From NCBI RefSeq assembly GCF_000367925.1, contig NZ_KB849176.1, positions 548,191 through 612,190 on the forward strand: 64,000 nt of DNA. Reading direction: 5' to 3'. The position numbers and the translations under genes were made by a program. Source of the DNA: Acinetobacter bohemicus ANC 3994 (lineage in GTDB: Bacteria; Pseudomonadota; Gammaproteobacteria; Pseudomonadales; Moraxellaceae). Under the pieces are notes generated by a model. That model ran no database searches and was not told where the DNA came from. It worked only from the letters and a program-made list of their open reading frames with translations. Below are positions 43,252-52,562 of this stretch, piece by piece (positions within the stretch are counted from its first letter, which is position 1; every line of letters begins with the position of its first letter).

Positions 43252-44313
43252 TTAAGCATTCGAAATATCTAAAACACCGCGCTTAATTTGATCGCGCTCT
43301 ATCGATTCAAATAGGGCTTTGAAGTTGCCTTCACCAAAGCCGTCATCGTCCTTGCGCTGAATAAATTCAAAGAATACAGGGCCGAGCATATTTTCTGAGA
43401 AAATTTGCAGCAATAAGCGCTTGTCTTCATTTTGAGTATTGCCATCTAATAAAATGCCGCGTTTCTGCAATTCTTCAGTCGGTTCACCATGGTTGGGCAG
43501 GCGTTCTGAAAGCATTTCATAATACGTGTTTGGCGGCGGCGTCATAAATTTAGCGCCCAATGCTTTTAATTTATCCCATGTGCCAATCAGGTCATCGGTA
43601 ATAAATGCAATATGCTGAATGCCTTCACCATTAAAATCACTTAGGAATTCGGCAATTTGACCATTGCCTTTTTCTGAGTCTTCATTGAGCGGAATACGGA
43701 TTTTCCCATCTGGCGCAGTTAAAGCTTTTGAGGTTAAGCCAGTATATTCACCTTTAATATCAAAATAGCGAATCTCTTGAAAATTGAAAATCTTTTCATA
43801 AAAGTCCGCCCAATACTGCATGCGCCCTCTATAGACATTATGGGTTAAGTGATCGATTTCTTTTAAGCCTGTTCCGACAGGGTGTGAAGCTACGTCATCA
43901 AAGAAAATGAAATCACTTTGGTAAATGTCGCGATCGACCAAGTAAATCGGTGATCCTCCAATACCTTTAATTGCAGGAATATTCAATTCCATCGGGCCAA
44001 TTTTTGAGTAAATAGGTTCTGCGCCCAATTCAATCGCTTTATTAAATGCTTTGGCTGCATCTTTTGTTCGAAAGCCCATTGCGCATGCAGAAGGGCCATG
44101 TTCTTTAAAAAAATAAGCGGCTGCTGATTCAGGTTGATAATTGAGAATAATATTAATATTGCCTTGACGCCATAAATACACATTTTTTGATTTATGCTTA
44201 GCAACTTTGCTGAAACCTATTGTTTGAAAAATTTCATCCAGTTCCTTGTCTTTAGCGACGAATTCAATAAACTCAAATCCGCACAGTTCCAAAGGGTTGG
44301 CTAGCTCATTCAT
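43252..44313 (-). CDS. hpd: 4-hydroxyphenylpyruvate dioxygenase
   Basis: Converts 4-hydroxyphenylpyruvate to homogentisate. 353 residues, two VOC modules; Fe(II) ligands His155 (EIDHLTHNVYRG), His234 (GIQHIAFITDD) and Glu316 (PVFFEFIQRK) are all present. First gene of the hpd-permease-tyrB run. Two palindromic boxes at 44518-44556 lie 205-243 bases upstream and probably bind the IclR regulator. Confidence 0.96.
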   Translation of the reverse strand: MNELANPLELCGFEFIEFVAKDKELDEIFQTIGFSKVAKHKSKNVYLWRQGNINIILNYQPESAAAYFFKEHGPSACAMGFRTKDAAKAFNKAIELGAEPIYSKIGPMELNIPAIKGIGGSPIYLVDRDIYQSDFIFFDDVASHPVGTGLKEIDHLTHNVYRGRMQYWADFYEKIFNFQEIRYFDIKGEYTGLTSKALTAPDGKIRIPLNEDSEKGNGQIAEFLSDFNGEGIQHIAFITDDLIGTWDKLKALGAKFMTPPPNTYYEMLSERLPNHGEPTEELQKRGILLDGNTQNEDKRLLLQIFSENMLGPVFFEFIQRKDDDGFGEGNFKALFESIERDQIKRGVLDISNA

Positions 44314-44517
44314 ACAACATCCTCATTTTTTAAAGCAATCCTATTGCTTGTTTTTTAAAATTAACTTGCTTTTAAACAGACGGAAAAACCGCATTAAATT
44401 ACAAAATTTCTATGACAGATCCGTTTGTCTAATCCTGCATTTCCCGTTTTATTTTGACTTCAAGATATAATAAAAAACGGGAAAAATAATTCTTTCTTCA
44501 TGATAGCAAGGTTTTTA

Positions 44518-44556
44518 AATTATTCAATGCATAATTTAATTACTTAATGCGTAATT
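44518..44556. promoter_or_regulatory. Paired palindromic operator boxes upstream of hpd
   Basis: Two copies of AATTA(T/C)-N7-(A/G)TAATT, at 44518-44536 and 44538-44556, spaced exactly 20 bp. The same paired layout is found at 48612-48650 before fahA. Likely sites for the IclR-family regulator; binding is inferred. Confidence 0.6.
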
Positions 44557-44587
44557 TAATTTAACTAAGAATAATCACCCTGCGAAT

Positions 44588-45244
44588 TTATGAAGCTAAA
44601 GCTGCTTCAAGGTCTGTGATTATTAAATCTATGCCTGTCGCTGCTTGAATTTGCTCAAGGCTGACCTCTTTTGCCAGTTCAATTAATTTCACGCCTTCTG
44701 CTGTCACATCCATCACACCTAAATCAGTAATCACGCGGTTCACGACACCTTTACCAGTTAAAGGAAGCGTGCATTGACTGACAATTTTTGGGCTGCCATC
44801 TTTGGCACAATGCTCCATCAGTATGACAACTTTCTGTACGCCAGCAACCAGATCCATGGCACCGCCCATACCTTTGACTTTCTTCCCCGGAATCATCCAG
44901 TTCGCCAAGTCACCCGTTTGGGAGACTTCCATGGCACCTAAAATTGCAATGTTGACATGACCGCCTCGAATCATGGCGAAAGATTCTGAGCTGGAGAAAA
45001 ATGCAGCGCCTTTGCGGGCAGTGACCGTTTGTTTGCCAGCATTAATCAGGTCGGCATCGACGGTTTCTGCGGTGGGAAATTCATCAATGCCTAATAAGCC
45101 ATTTTCGGACTGTAGCCAAACGTTGATGCCTTCAGGAATATAGTTTGCGACCAAGGTAGGTAGCCCAATGCCCAAATTGACATAGAAACCATCTTCCAGT
45201 TCAAGAGCTGCACGTTGTGCCATTTCATTGCGTGTCCAAGCCAT
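44588..45244 (-). CDS. 3-oxoacid CoA-transferase subunit B
   Basis: 218 residues. NLGIGLPTLVANYIPEGI and SENGLLGIDEFP (the Glu forms the glutamyl-CoA intermediate) identify subunit B of the SCOT-type transferase. Together with subunit A it would activate acetoacetate released by FahA, using succinyl-CoA. Starts 3 bases after the subunit A stop. The last gene of the fahA operon. Confidence 0.92.
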   Translation of the reverse strand: MAWTRNEMAQRAALELEDGFYVNLGIGLPTLVANYIPEGINVWLQSENGLLGIDEFPTAETVDADLINAGKQTVTARKGAAFFSSSESFAMIRGGHVNIAILGAMEVSQTGDLANWMIPGKKVKGMGGAMDLVAGVQKVVILMEHCAKDGSPKIVSQCTLPLTGKGVVNRVITDLGVMDVTAEGVKLIELAKEVSLEQIQAATGIDLIITDLEAALAS

Positions 45245-45247
45245 GAT

Positions 45248-45949
45248 TTATGCCTCCGCCTTTAAAGTCATTTGTTCGATGCGTTTTTCAGGCGAACCAT
45301 TCACCACGATGCGATTGACATAAATACCCGGCAAATGGATATCATCCGGATCAATCTCACCAATTTCAACTAACTGTTCAACTTCCACGACAGTCAATTT
45401 TCCTGCCATAGCGCATTCCGGATTAAAGTTGCGCGCAGTTTTGCGGAAGACTAAATTTCCGGCCTTGTCCGCTTTATAGGCTTTGACTAATGCAATATCT
45501 GCCGTGAGTGACGACTCCAAAATATACGCCTTGCCGTCAAATTCACGCACTTCTTTGCCTTCGGCAATCAATGTGCCGACTCCCGTTGGGGTGAAAAAGG
45601 CTGGAATACCCGTACCACCTGAGCGCAATTTTTCCGCTAATGTTCCCTGTGGGGTGAGTTCGACTTCAAGTTCGCCATTTAAATACTGGCGTTCAAACTC
45701 TTTGTTTTCACCGACATAAGATGAAATCATTTTTCTGATTTGCTTGGTTTGCAGTAGTTTACCTAAACCAAAATCATCGACTCCAGCATTATTGGAAATA
45801 CAGGTTAAACCATTCACACCAGTATTTTTTAGTGCTTCGATGAGCGCCTCAGGAATGCCGCATAAACCAAAACCGCCGATTGCCAGCGTTTGGTGATCCG
45901 CAGCGATATCTGCCAAGGCTATATCCGCACTTGCAAAAATTTTATTCAT
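45248..45949 (-). CDS. 3-oxoacid CoA-transferase subunit A
   Basis: 233 residues with the subunit A motif GGFGLCGIPEALIEAL, CISNNAGVDDFGLG and ALVKAYKADKAGNLVFR. Partner of the downstream subunit B. Context (tyrosine catabolism) favours acetoacetate as substrate over 3-oxoadipate; sequence alone does not settle it. Confidence 0.9.
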   Translation of the reverse strand: MNKIFASADIALADIAADHQTLAIGGFGLCGIPEALIEALKNTGVNGLTCISNNAGVDDFGLGKLLQTKQIRKMISSYVGENKEFERQYLNGELEVELTPQGTLAEKLRSGGTGIPAFFTPTGVGTLIAEGKEVREFDGKAYILESSLTADIALVKAYKADKAGNLVFRKTARNFNPECAMAGKLTVVEVEQLVEIGEIDPDDIHLPGIYVNRIVVNGSPEKRIEQMTLKAEA

Positions 45950-45980
45950 GACTCAAATTCTTCCAATGTGTAGAAAAGGC

Positions 45981-46556
45981 TTAAGCGTCTATCTTTGCAG
46001 CATTGGAATGTTGATCCAATTCAGCTGCATGCAAGAAATGTGTGTGGTCAGGAGCACGTTTGGTTTGTGACCATTGCTCTAGCATTTCATACTTCATTGC
46101 TTCGGTAATCATGGCAATTTTGGCAGGGGCCGTTTCATCATCATAAGCCAATTCCAGACGGTGACCATTTGGGTCGAAGAAGTAAATAGAATGGAAAATA
46201 CCATGATTGGTAACGCCTAAGACATTGTTGCCATTGGCTTCTAAATGCGCTTTTGCTTCCAGCAAGGCTGCGCGGTCTTTCACTTTAAGCGCAATGTGCT
46301 GCACCCACTTCGGTGTGTTTTCATCGCGTCCCATTTCTGGCTGAGTCGGTAATTCAAAAAAAGCCAAAACATTGCCATTGCCCGCATCTAAAAATAAATG
46401 CATATAGGGATCAAAAGCTTTGGTTGATGGAACATGATCTTCAGCAAAAGCTAAAATGAAATCCATGTTAAGGTTCTTTTTGTACCATTCCACCGTTTCT
46501 TTGGCATCTTTGCAGCGGTAAGCGACATGGTGAATTTTTTCGATTTGAATCGCCAT
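45981..46556 (-). CDS. VOC-family metalloprotein in the homogentisate step position
   Basis: 191 residues, one vicinal-oxygen-chelate unit pair. Likely ligands are His10 (IHHVAYR), Glu68 (VLAFFELP), His87 (VQHIALKV) and Glu135 (NGHRLELAY), a dioxygenase/glyoxalase-type set. It lies between maiA and the CoA-transferase genes with short gaps (21 and 31 bp), in an operon lacking the standard homogentisate 1,2-dioxygenase HmgA. It may therefore open the homogentisate ring; an alternative is a detoxifying glyoxalase. VOC family is firm, the reaction is hypothesis. Confidence 0.88.
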   Translation of the reverse strand: MAIQIEKIHHVAYRCKDAKETVEWYKKNLNMDFILAFAEDHVPSTKAFDPYMHLFLDAGNGNVLAFFELPTQPEMGRDENTPKWVQHIALKVKDRAALLEAKAHLEANGNNVLGVTNHGIFHSIYFFDPNGHRLELAYDDETAPAKIAMITEAMKYEMLEQWSQTKRAPDHTHFLHAAELDQHSNAAKIDA

Positions 46557-46577
46557 ATAAATATCCTTATTTAAAAT

Positions 46578-47228
46578 TCAGGTTGCATCGGCTTGCGCTT
46601 CAGGCGCAGCGTTTTGGAATGCAGACAGCGTATTGCAATGGGTATAAATGGATTGAATTTTCGGGTAGGCCGATAAATCAATATTGAAACGCAATGCGTT
46701 GTAAACTTGTGGAATCAGGCAGCAATCGGCAAAGCTTGCGCTGCTGCCAAAGCAGAATTGTCCATTCGAATGTTTTAACTGCGCCTCTAGGCCTGCAAAG
46801 CCCACTTCAACCCAGTGCGTATACCAAGCTGTTTTTTGCTCATCGGAAACCTCTAGCGCGGCGCTTAAATACTGTAAAACACGCAAATTGTTTAATGGAT
46901 GAATGTCACAAGCAATACTTTGACTAAAGGCACGAATCAGGGCGCGCTGCTGAATGTCTTTGGGGAACAGCGCGGTATCGGTAAATTTTTCGTCTAAATA
47001 TTCTAAAATGCTTAACGATTGCGTCAGGGTAAAACCTTGTTCAGCGTTAGCTTCTAGCAAAGCAGGCACCAATTCACTTGGGTTAATTTGACGATAGGCA
47101 GCACTATGCTGTTCACCGCCATTTTTAAGCAAATGAATTGGAATAACCTCAGCTTCGAGTTTTTTTAAGTTCAGGGCAATACGTACACGGTATGCCGCAG
47201 AACTGCGAAAGTAGCTATACAGCTTCAC
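46578..47228 (-). CDS. maiA: Maleylacetoacetate isomerase (zeta-class GST)
   Basis: Isomerises maleylacetoacetate to fumarylacetoacetate using glutathione. VKLYSYFRSSAAYRVRIALNLK is the zeta GST N-terminus with the SSAxYRVRIAL motif, followed by INPSELVPALLE and TQSLSILEYLDE. The start is GTG at 47228 with GAGGAG 7 bases upstream; it lies within the end of fahA (14-bp overlap), so translation is coupled. An upstream extension to 47330 runs inside fahA and is not expected to be used. Confidence 0.92.
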   Translation of the reverse strand: MKLYSYFRSSAAYRVRIALNLKKLEAEVIPIHLLKNGGEQHSAAYRQINPSELVPALLEANAEQGFTLTQSLSILEYLDEKFTDTALFPKDIQQRALIRAFSQSIACDIHPLNNLRVLQYLSAALEVSDEQKTAWYTHWVEVGFAGLEAQLKHSNGQFCFGSSASFADCCLIPQVYNALRFNIDLSAYPKIQSIYTHCNTLSAFQNAAPEAQADAT

Positions 47229-48531
47229 TGAGTTTCTCCTCGGCATGATCCGCTGCGAAGTCAAACTGAACAGCAGGCAGCACTTTGCCGGATACTTCAC
47301 CAAAGCCAATGCGTAAGCCATCTTTTGCACAATAGCCTTTCATGGTTAAGGTATCGCCATCTTGTATAAAGCTGCGCTGTTCGCCATTGGAAAGGGTCAG
47401 TGGCTTGGTATTATTCCAAGTGATTTCGAGCAGTGAACCATAAGATTCAGGCGTAGAACCGGAAATCGTGCCTGAACCCATCAGATCGCCAACTTGCAGA
47501 TTGCATCCTGCAATGGTGTGATGGGTGAGCTGCTGCGCCATAGACCAGTACATATATTTAAAATTGGTTTGGCTGATCACATCTGCTTGTTCACTGCCTT
47601 CGGCCTGAATTTCTACAGAAAGATGAATGTCATAACTGTTACTGGAATGATCTTCACGTAAATAGGCGAGCGGTTGAGGTTCTTGAACAGGAGATTTAGT
47701 TTTAAACGGTTCAAGCGCTTCCATGCTCACAATCCATGGAGAGATAGAGGATGCAAAGGTTTTTGCATTGAATGGGCCTAAAGGCACGTATTCCCATTGC
47801 TGCAAATCACGCGCGGACCAGTCATTGAGCAATACCATGCCGAAGATGTGATCCCAAGCATTTTCAATTGAGATGGGTTCGCCTAATGTATTGGATTTAC
47901 CCACAATAAAACCAGTTTCAAGTTCGAAATCCAGCTTGCGGGAGGCTGAGAAAATTGGACGTTCTTCAGCAGGCAGCTTGATTTGACCAGAAGGGCGCAC
48001 CACATTTGTGCCGCTGACAATAATTGAGCTGGCGCGGCCATTATAGCCAACTGGCAGTTCAGACCAGTTGGCTAATAAGGCATTTTTAGGGTCGCGGAAC
48101 ATGCAGCCGACATTGGTGGCATGTTCTTTAGAAGAATAAAAATCGGTATAACCTGAAATATGGACAGGCAAGTGCAGGCTAACATCTACCTGTTTAAAGA
48201 AGACTTGATTGCGCAATTCATGGTTGTCACGCAGTGTTGGGTTATCGGCAGCTAATAGATGCTGCAATTCAGCGCGGATTTTTGACCAATTCTCTTTGCC
48301 TGAATCAATAAATTTATTCAGCGTTGGTTGGTTGAAAATGAATTCACTTGAATGAATTTGCAAGAAGCCATTCGCTTCAAGGGCAGCAAGGTCAATTACC
48401 CATTCACCAAGTGCCACACCTGCACGGCGTATGCCTTCAGCAGTTTCGCTAAATACGCCATAAGGCAAGTTTTGGATTGGGAAATCCGAATCTTGTGCAA
48501 CCTCAATAAATGATTTCAATTGGCTTGTCAT
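47215..48531 (-). CDS. fahA: Fumarylacetoacetase
   Basis: Hydrolyses fumarylacetoacetate to fumarate and acetoacetate. 438 residues: VHISGYTDFYSSKEHATNVG, DFELETGFIVGK (metal-binding acidic residues), LLNDWSARDLQQWEYVPLGPF, VGDLMGSGTISG and SYGSLLEITWN. ATG at 48531 has AGGA 9 bases upstream; the frame to 48561 is not needed. First gene of the fahA-maiA-VOC-CoA-transferase operon, divergent from iclR. Paired palindromes lie at 48612-48650. Confidence 0.95.
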   Translation of the reverse strand: MTSQLKSFIEVAQDSDFPIQNLPYGVFSETAEGIRRAGVALGEWVIDLAALEANGFLQIHSSEFIFNQPTLNKFIDSGKENWSKIRAELQHLLAADNPTLRDNHELRNQVFFKQVDVSLHLPVHISGYTDFYSSKEHATNVGCMFRDPKNALLANWSELPVGYNGRASSIIVSGTNVVRPSGQIKLPAEERPIFSASRKLDFELETGFIVGKSNTLGEPISIENAWDHIFGMVLLNDWSARDLQQWEYVPLGPFNAKTFASSISPWIVSMEALEPFKTKSPVQEPQPLAYLREDHSSNSYDIHLSVEIQAEGSEQADVISQTNFKYMYWSMAQQLTHHTIAGCNLQVGDLMGSGTISGSTPESYGSLLEITWNNTKPLTLSNGEQRSFIQDGDTLTMKGYCAKDGLRIGFGEVSGKVLPAVQFDFAADHAEEKLSEAV

Positions 48532-48611
48532 CTCAGTCTTCCTTGTCTTGAAGTAAAGCAATTTTAATAATTTGGATTTTTTCGATTGATTTAATCATAC
48601 TTATTTTAAAT

Positions 48612-48650
48612 AATTACGCAATATGTAATTTAATTATATATTTCGTAATT
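48612..48650. promoter_or_regulatory. Paired palindromic operator boxes in the fahA-iclR gap
   Basis: AATTAC-N7-GTAATT at 48612-48630 and AATTAT-N7-GTAATT at 48632-48650, 20 bp apart. Same architecture as 44518-44556. They lie 81-119 bases before the fahA start and 127 or more before iclR, a place suited to divergent control. Confidence 0.65.
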
Positions 48651-48776
48651 TATTCGGATTTTTAAATTGTTGATGGAAGATGCTATTGCGAAAAGATAAG
48701 CCCTCGTTTTTTGTGAGCTTTGAAATCAGCAAGATTCGAGTAGAATGCTAATCATTCAAGTGAGAGTTAATGACAA

Positions 48777-49556
48777 ATGTCAGAAGAAAAAATACAAGCT
48801 GGAGTTCAGTCATTAGAAGTGGGGTTAACCGTACTGGATGCGTTAATTGCCAACCGTAAACCGATGATGTTGAAGGAACTTGCCGAAAAGCTGTCGATGC
48901 ATCCGGCAAAAGTACACCGCTATGTGGTGAGTTTGGTACGCATGAATTATGCCAAGCAAATTGATGATGGACGCTATGATCTAGGGGATCAGGCATGGAG
49001 ATTGGGGTTAAGCTGCATACAGCGCACCGATGCGATCCAAGCCGCTCAGCCGATGATTAATGAATTGCACCGTAAAATTGATTGTGGCCTGCAAATCAGT
49101 AAATGGACCTCGCAAGGGCCTTTAATTGTGCAATGGATTGAGCCGAATCAAGCTGTTTCAGTCATTACCAGAGTAGGGTCAATTATGCCGCTATTGAATT
49201 CGGCAACAGGCCGCGCTTATGCGGTCTTTATGGCTGAAGATATTGTACGGCCGTTATTAGAACAGGAATGGCAGCAGAAACAATTACAGCAGCAGCGCGT
49301 TTATCCGGCCAATTGGACTGAATTTCTGCAAATGAAACAGAGCTTTATTAAACAAGGCGCAGCGACCGTTTCTGGTGATATGCTGGTGGGTGTAAATGCG
49401 ATTTGTGTGCCTATTTTTAATGCACAAGGTGAAATTGAATTTTGCATTGCCGCATTAGGCAGCGAAGCACAATTGCCGATTGACCTTGAAAATGAGCGGG
49501 TTAAAGCGCTGAAAGAAACAGCGCAGGCTTTAACGCGGTACATTGCTCATCGTTGA
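48777..49556 (+). CDS. IclR-family regulator of tyrosine catabolism
   Basis: 259 residues: N-terminal winged HTH (VGLTVLDALIANRKPMMLKELAEKLSMHPAKVHRYVVSLV) and a C-terminal IclR effector domain (RVGSIMPLLNSATGRAYAVFM; SGDMLVGVNAICVPIF). Divergent from fahA. Likely binds the paired palindromes before fahA and hpd and responds to a pathway intermediate such as homogentisate, as HmgR-type IclR proteins do. Target and effector are inferred. Confidence 0.9.
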   Translation: MSEEKIQAGVQSLEVGLTVLDALIANRKPMMLKELAEKLSMHPAKVHRYVVSLVRMNYAKQIDDGRYDLGDQAWRLGLSCIQRTDAIQAAQPMINELHRKIDCGLQISKWTSQGPLIVQWIEPNQAVSVITRVGSIMPLLNSATGRAYAVFMAEDIVRPLLEQEWQQKQLQQQRVYPANWTEFLQMKQSFIKQGAATVSGDMLVGVNAICVPIFNAQGEIEFCIAALGSEAQLPIDLENERVKALKETAQALTRYIAHR

Positions 49557-49820
49557 ATTTGACTTTTACGCTGGTACGCTGGCGCAAATTAGCCACTGCA
49601 TTTTTTAATATTTTGCATGCGGCACTCTGTCAAATTGAACGGGTATATTTTTAATTTTGGCTTTGCCAAGTAGTTATGTTAATCAAGAAGTGATTTATGA
49701 GATAAGTGGTTTTTGAATAGGTTTTGGTTTTTAAAAACCTCATTTTTCCTTCTTTATTCACAGTTTATTCACACTCCTTTGGTGTATTTTGGCAATATGA
49801 AATGCATAGAAGGTTATCAA

Positions 49821-50378
49821 ATGAAAACTTTAATCAAAGCTCTTTTCGCTACAGGTTTAATGACCTGCGTCAGTCTAGGCTTTTCTGTGGTAGCTCAAGC
49901 AGGAACCATGAAGCCGAAAGCTGTCGAAAAGATTGATGTGCATCAGTACGCAGGAAAATGGTATGAAATTGCGCACATCCCTATGTACTTTCAACGGAAT
50001 TGTGTCAGCGATACCACTGCTCAATATACAGTCAATTCAGATCAGACCATTGCTGTATTAAATAGCTGTCGTACGGAAAGTGGAAAAATAATTGCTTCAC
50101 AAGGGCTGGCTTATCCTCAAAATGAAGGAATGAGCAAACTCAAAGTGAGTTTTCTACCTGCTGGTTTGAGATGGCTGCCCTTTACCAAAGGCGATTACTG
50201 GGTGTTAAGAGTGGATCCAGAGTATCAGGTGGCGCTCATCGGTGGACCGTCGCATAAATACTTATGGATCTTATCGAAAAAGCCTCATTTAGATGAAGCA
50301 ATGTATCAATCTTACTTAGAAACTGCACGCCAGTATGGTTATGATTTGTCAAAGCTGATTAAAACACCACAACAGTAA
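49821..50378 (+). CDS. blc: Bacterial lipocalin (Blc-like)
   Basis: 185 residues from the ATG at 49821 (AAGG 8 bases upstream); a frame from 49713 adds an implausible leader. Signal peptide MKTLIKALFATGLMTCVSLG followed by an AQA cleavage site, with no lipobox, so secreted to the periplasm. Lipocalin motifs: YAGKWYEIAHIPMYFQRNC (GxW), DYWVLRVDPEYQVALIGG and YLWILSKKP. Blc proteins bind lysophospholipids or fatty acids for envelope upkeep. Confidence 0.92.
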   Translation: MKTLIKALFATGLMTCVSLGFSVVAQAGTMKPKAVEKIDVHQYAGKWYEIAHIPMYFQRNCVSDTTAQYTVNSDQTIAVLNSCRTESGKIIASQGLAYPQNEGMSKLKVSFLPAGLRWLPFTKGDYWVLRVDPEYQVALIGGPSHKYLWILSKKPHLDEAMYQSYLETARQYGYDLSKLIKTPQQ

Positions 50379-50702
50379 TAAGTTACTGTTGAGATAGTCC
50401 TGATAATCTTAGTGGATAAGATTACATGAGCTTTAGATAAACTTTATATCGTATTTCCTCGAATGAAAAGTGTAAAAAAGACGAGGTTTCTTTTGGGGAT
50501 TGGCTTTTAAATTATACCCATCTACGAACTGAGCCATTTTATTTTTGAGTAGGGTGCAATCAGGTGCAGAATTAGTGGCACTCAAAATCAGTAGGTTCTG
50601 TTGCCTGTAACGTCCGGCATTATCCTCATATTTTTTATAAACAGTTGATGGATATTCCGGACTTACTATGTTGAAAAGGGTTGTTCTTTTTAGATCAAAG
50701 TA
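50379..50702. other. Gene-free stretch after the lipocalin gene
   Basis: No supported frame, clear promoter or long inverted repeat. Confidence 0.4.
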
Positions 50703-52106
50703 CTAAGCCTTTTCTGCGACGACTAGAGGTTTAATTTGCTTGGAATGATAGCGGAAACTCGCACCACGGTGATTTTCTGGAAGCAAAGGACCTTGGCCAA
50801 ACAGCTTTTCACGCAATGTACCAGCAGTATATTCAGTTTGGTAAACACCACGGCGTTGTAGTTCCGGCACGACAAATTCGACCACATCTTCAAAGCTTTT
50901 ATGTGCAAGAATATACGCCAAGTTAAAACCATCAATCCCAGTTTCTTCAACCCATTCCTGTAAACGGTCAGCGACGGTTGTTGGTGAGCCGATAATTACA
51001 GGACCATTGCCTCCAACACTCGTCCAATGAGCAATTTCTTCAATTGTCCAGATTTTATCTGGATCTGCTTCTACATAGGATTGCAGCATAGACTGAATAG
51101 CATTGGTTTGAATATATTCTACTTGATCAGTCGGTCTAAATTGTGAAAAATCAACACCCGACCAGCCTGAAGCTAAAGTTAGACCACCATCATAACTGCC
51201 GTATTGCTGATATTCCTGAAACTTGGCTTGTGCTTTTTCATCTGTTTCATCAACAACAATGGCCAGCATCGTGTAAATCAGTACAGAATTCGGATCTTTA
51301 CCTTCTTTAACTAAATTATGGCGAATCCCTGCCACTAATTTTTTTACTGCAATTTTAGTCGGTGCAGAAATAAATACGCATTCAGCATTTTGACTGGCAA
51401 ATTTTTGCCCACGGCTAGATGCGCCAGCCTGATATAAAACAGGAGTACGCTGCGGTGAAGGTTCACAAATGTGAATGCCCGGTACGCTAAAGTATTGACC
51501 TTCGTGATTAATTGGGTGGACTTTAGTATGGTCAGCAAAAATGCCTTTTTCTTTATCACGCAGAACAGCGTCTTTTTCCCAAGAACCTTCCCAAAGTTTG
51601 TACAGTACTTCTAAATATTCATCTGCTATGTCGTAGCGGTTGTCATGGCTAACTTGAGTTTTTAAACCTAAGTTCTTAGAACCACTTTCTAAATAAGAGG
51701 TCACAATATTCCATCCCGCACGACCTTTGGTTAAGTGATCCAATGTACTCATGCGGCGAGCGAAAGGGTAAGGGTGTTCAAATGAAATGGATGTGGTCAC
51801 GCCAAAACCTAAATGTTGAGTGACAGCTGCCATAGCGGGAACAATTTGCAGCGGATCATTCACTGGAACTTGAACAGCACCGGTGAGTGCATGTTCTGCG
51901 GATTGATGATAGACATCATAAATGCCCAGTACATCGGCAATGAATACACCGTCAAATTTACCACGCTCTAAAATTTGAGCTAAGTCTGTCCAATATGCTA
52001 AGTCTTTATATTCAGTCGAACGGTCAAGAGGGTGCCGCCATAAGCCCGGAGACTGATGGGCAATACAGTTCATTTCAAAGGCATTGAAGCGAATTTGTTT
52101 AGACAT
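50703..52106 (-). CDS. LLM-class flavin-dependent monooxygenase (NtaA/SnaA/DszA type)
   Basis: 467 residues from ATG 52106. Family motifs: FNAFEMNCIAHQSPGLWRHP, GKFDGVFIADVLGIYDVY, RMSTLDHLTKGRAGWNIVTSY, LGLKTQVSHDNRYDIADEYLEVLYKLWEGSW and RTPVLYQAGASSRGQKFA. These are FMNH2-dependent two-component oxygenases; NtaA/DszA relatives attack aminopolycarboxylates or organosulfur compounds. Divergent from two SfnB/DszC-like genes, which favours sulfone or sulfonate scavenging. A flavin reductase is not in the window. Confidence 0.9.
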   Translation of the reverse strand: MSKQIRFNAFEMNCIAHQSPGLWRHPLDRSTEYKDLAYWTDLAQILERGKFDGVFIADVLGIYDVYHQSAEHALTGAVQVPVNDPLQIVPAMAAVTQHLGFGVTTSISFEHPYPFARRMSTLDHLTKGRAGWNIVTSYLESGSKNLGLKTQVSHDNRYDIADEYLEVLYKLWEGSWEKDAVLRDKEKGIFADHTKVHPINHEGQYFSVPGIHICEPSPQRTPVLYQAGASSRGQKFASQNAECVFISAPTKIAVKKLVAGIRHNLVKEGKDPNSVLIYTMLAIVVDETDEKAQAKFQEYQQYGSYDGGLTLASGWSGVDFSQFRPTDQVEYIQTNAIQSMLQSYVEADPDKIWTIEEIAHWTSVGGNGPVIIGSPTTVADRLQEWVEETGIDGFNLAYILAHKSFEDVVEFVVPELQRRGVYQTEYTAGTLREKLFGQGPLLPENHRGASFRYHSKQIKPLVVAEKA

Positions 52107-52562
52107 AATAATATTCTGCAATGTATTTTAAATACTTTTCAAATATATTAAGGATAAATGGTCGAAATTTTTAATAATAAAAAGCTTAATCTTTAGCAGA
52201 TTAGCTGTATATGAAAATAAAATATTTACTTATTAAATTAATAGTCTAAAGAATAATAAATAAAATAGAGAGTTGATTTAGTACAGTTCCATTTAAAATA
52301 AAATCGCTAGATGTGGGCGCGTCCAAAAGAATTAAGCAGTTGGATCGCATAACTTGCCTGAACTGTAGTGACCAATAATGGGGGGATTTTCCTTTTTCGA
52401 TGTTTAGATTGATATTTTTATTTATATTAAAAAATGAAAAACTAAGAATAAATAATCGCTAATATTTTAATTAAAGTGATTTGGTTCGCTTATTAACTTA
52501 TAAATAAATTTTTAAAATGGTGCTAAGTTAGATTGAATAACAAACAAGCTGAGCATTTTATA
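52107..52562. other. Divergent promoter region of the sulfur-scavenging genes
   Basis: About 450 bp, very AT-rich, between the LLM monooxygenase and the SfnB-like gene. No gene seen. It must hold both promoters. Confidence 0.5.
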
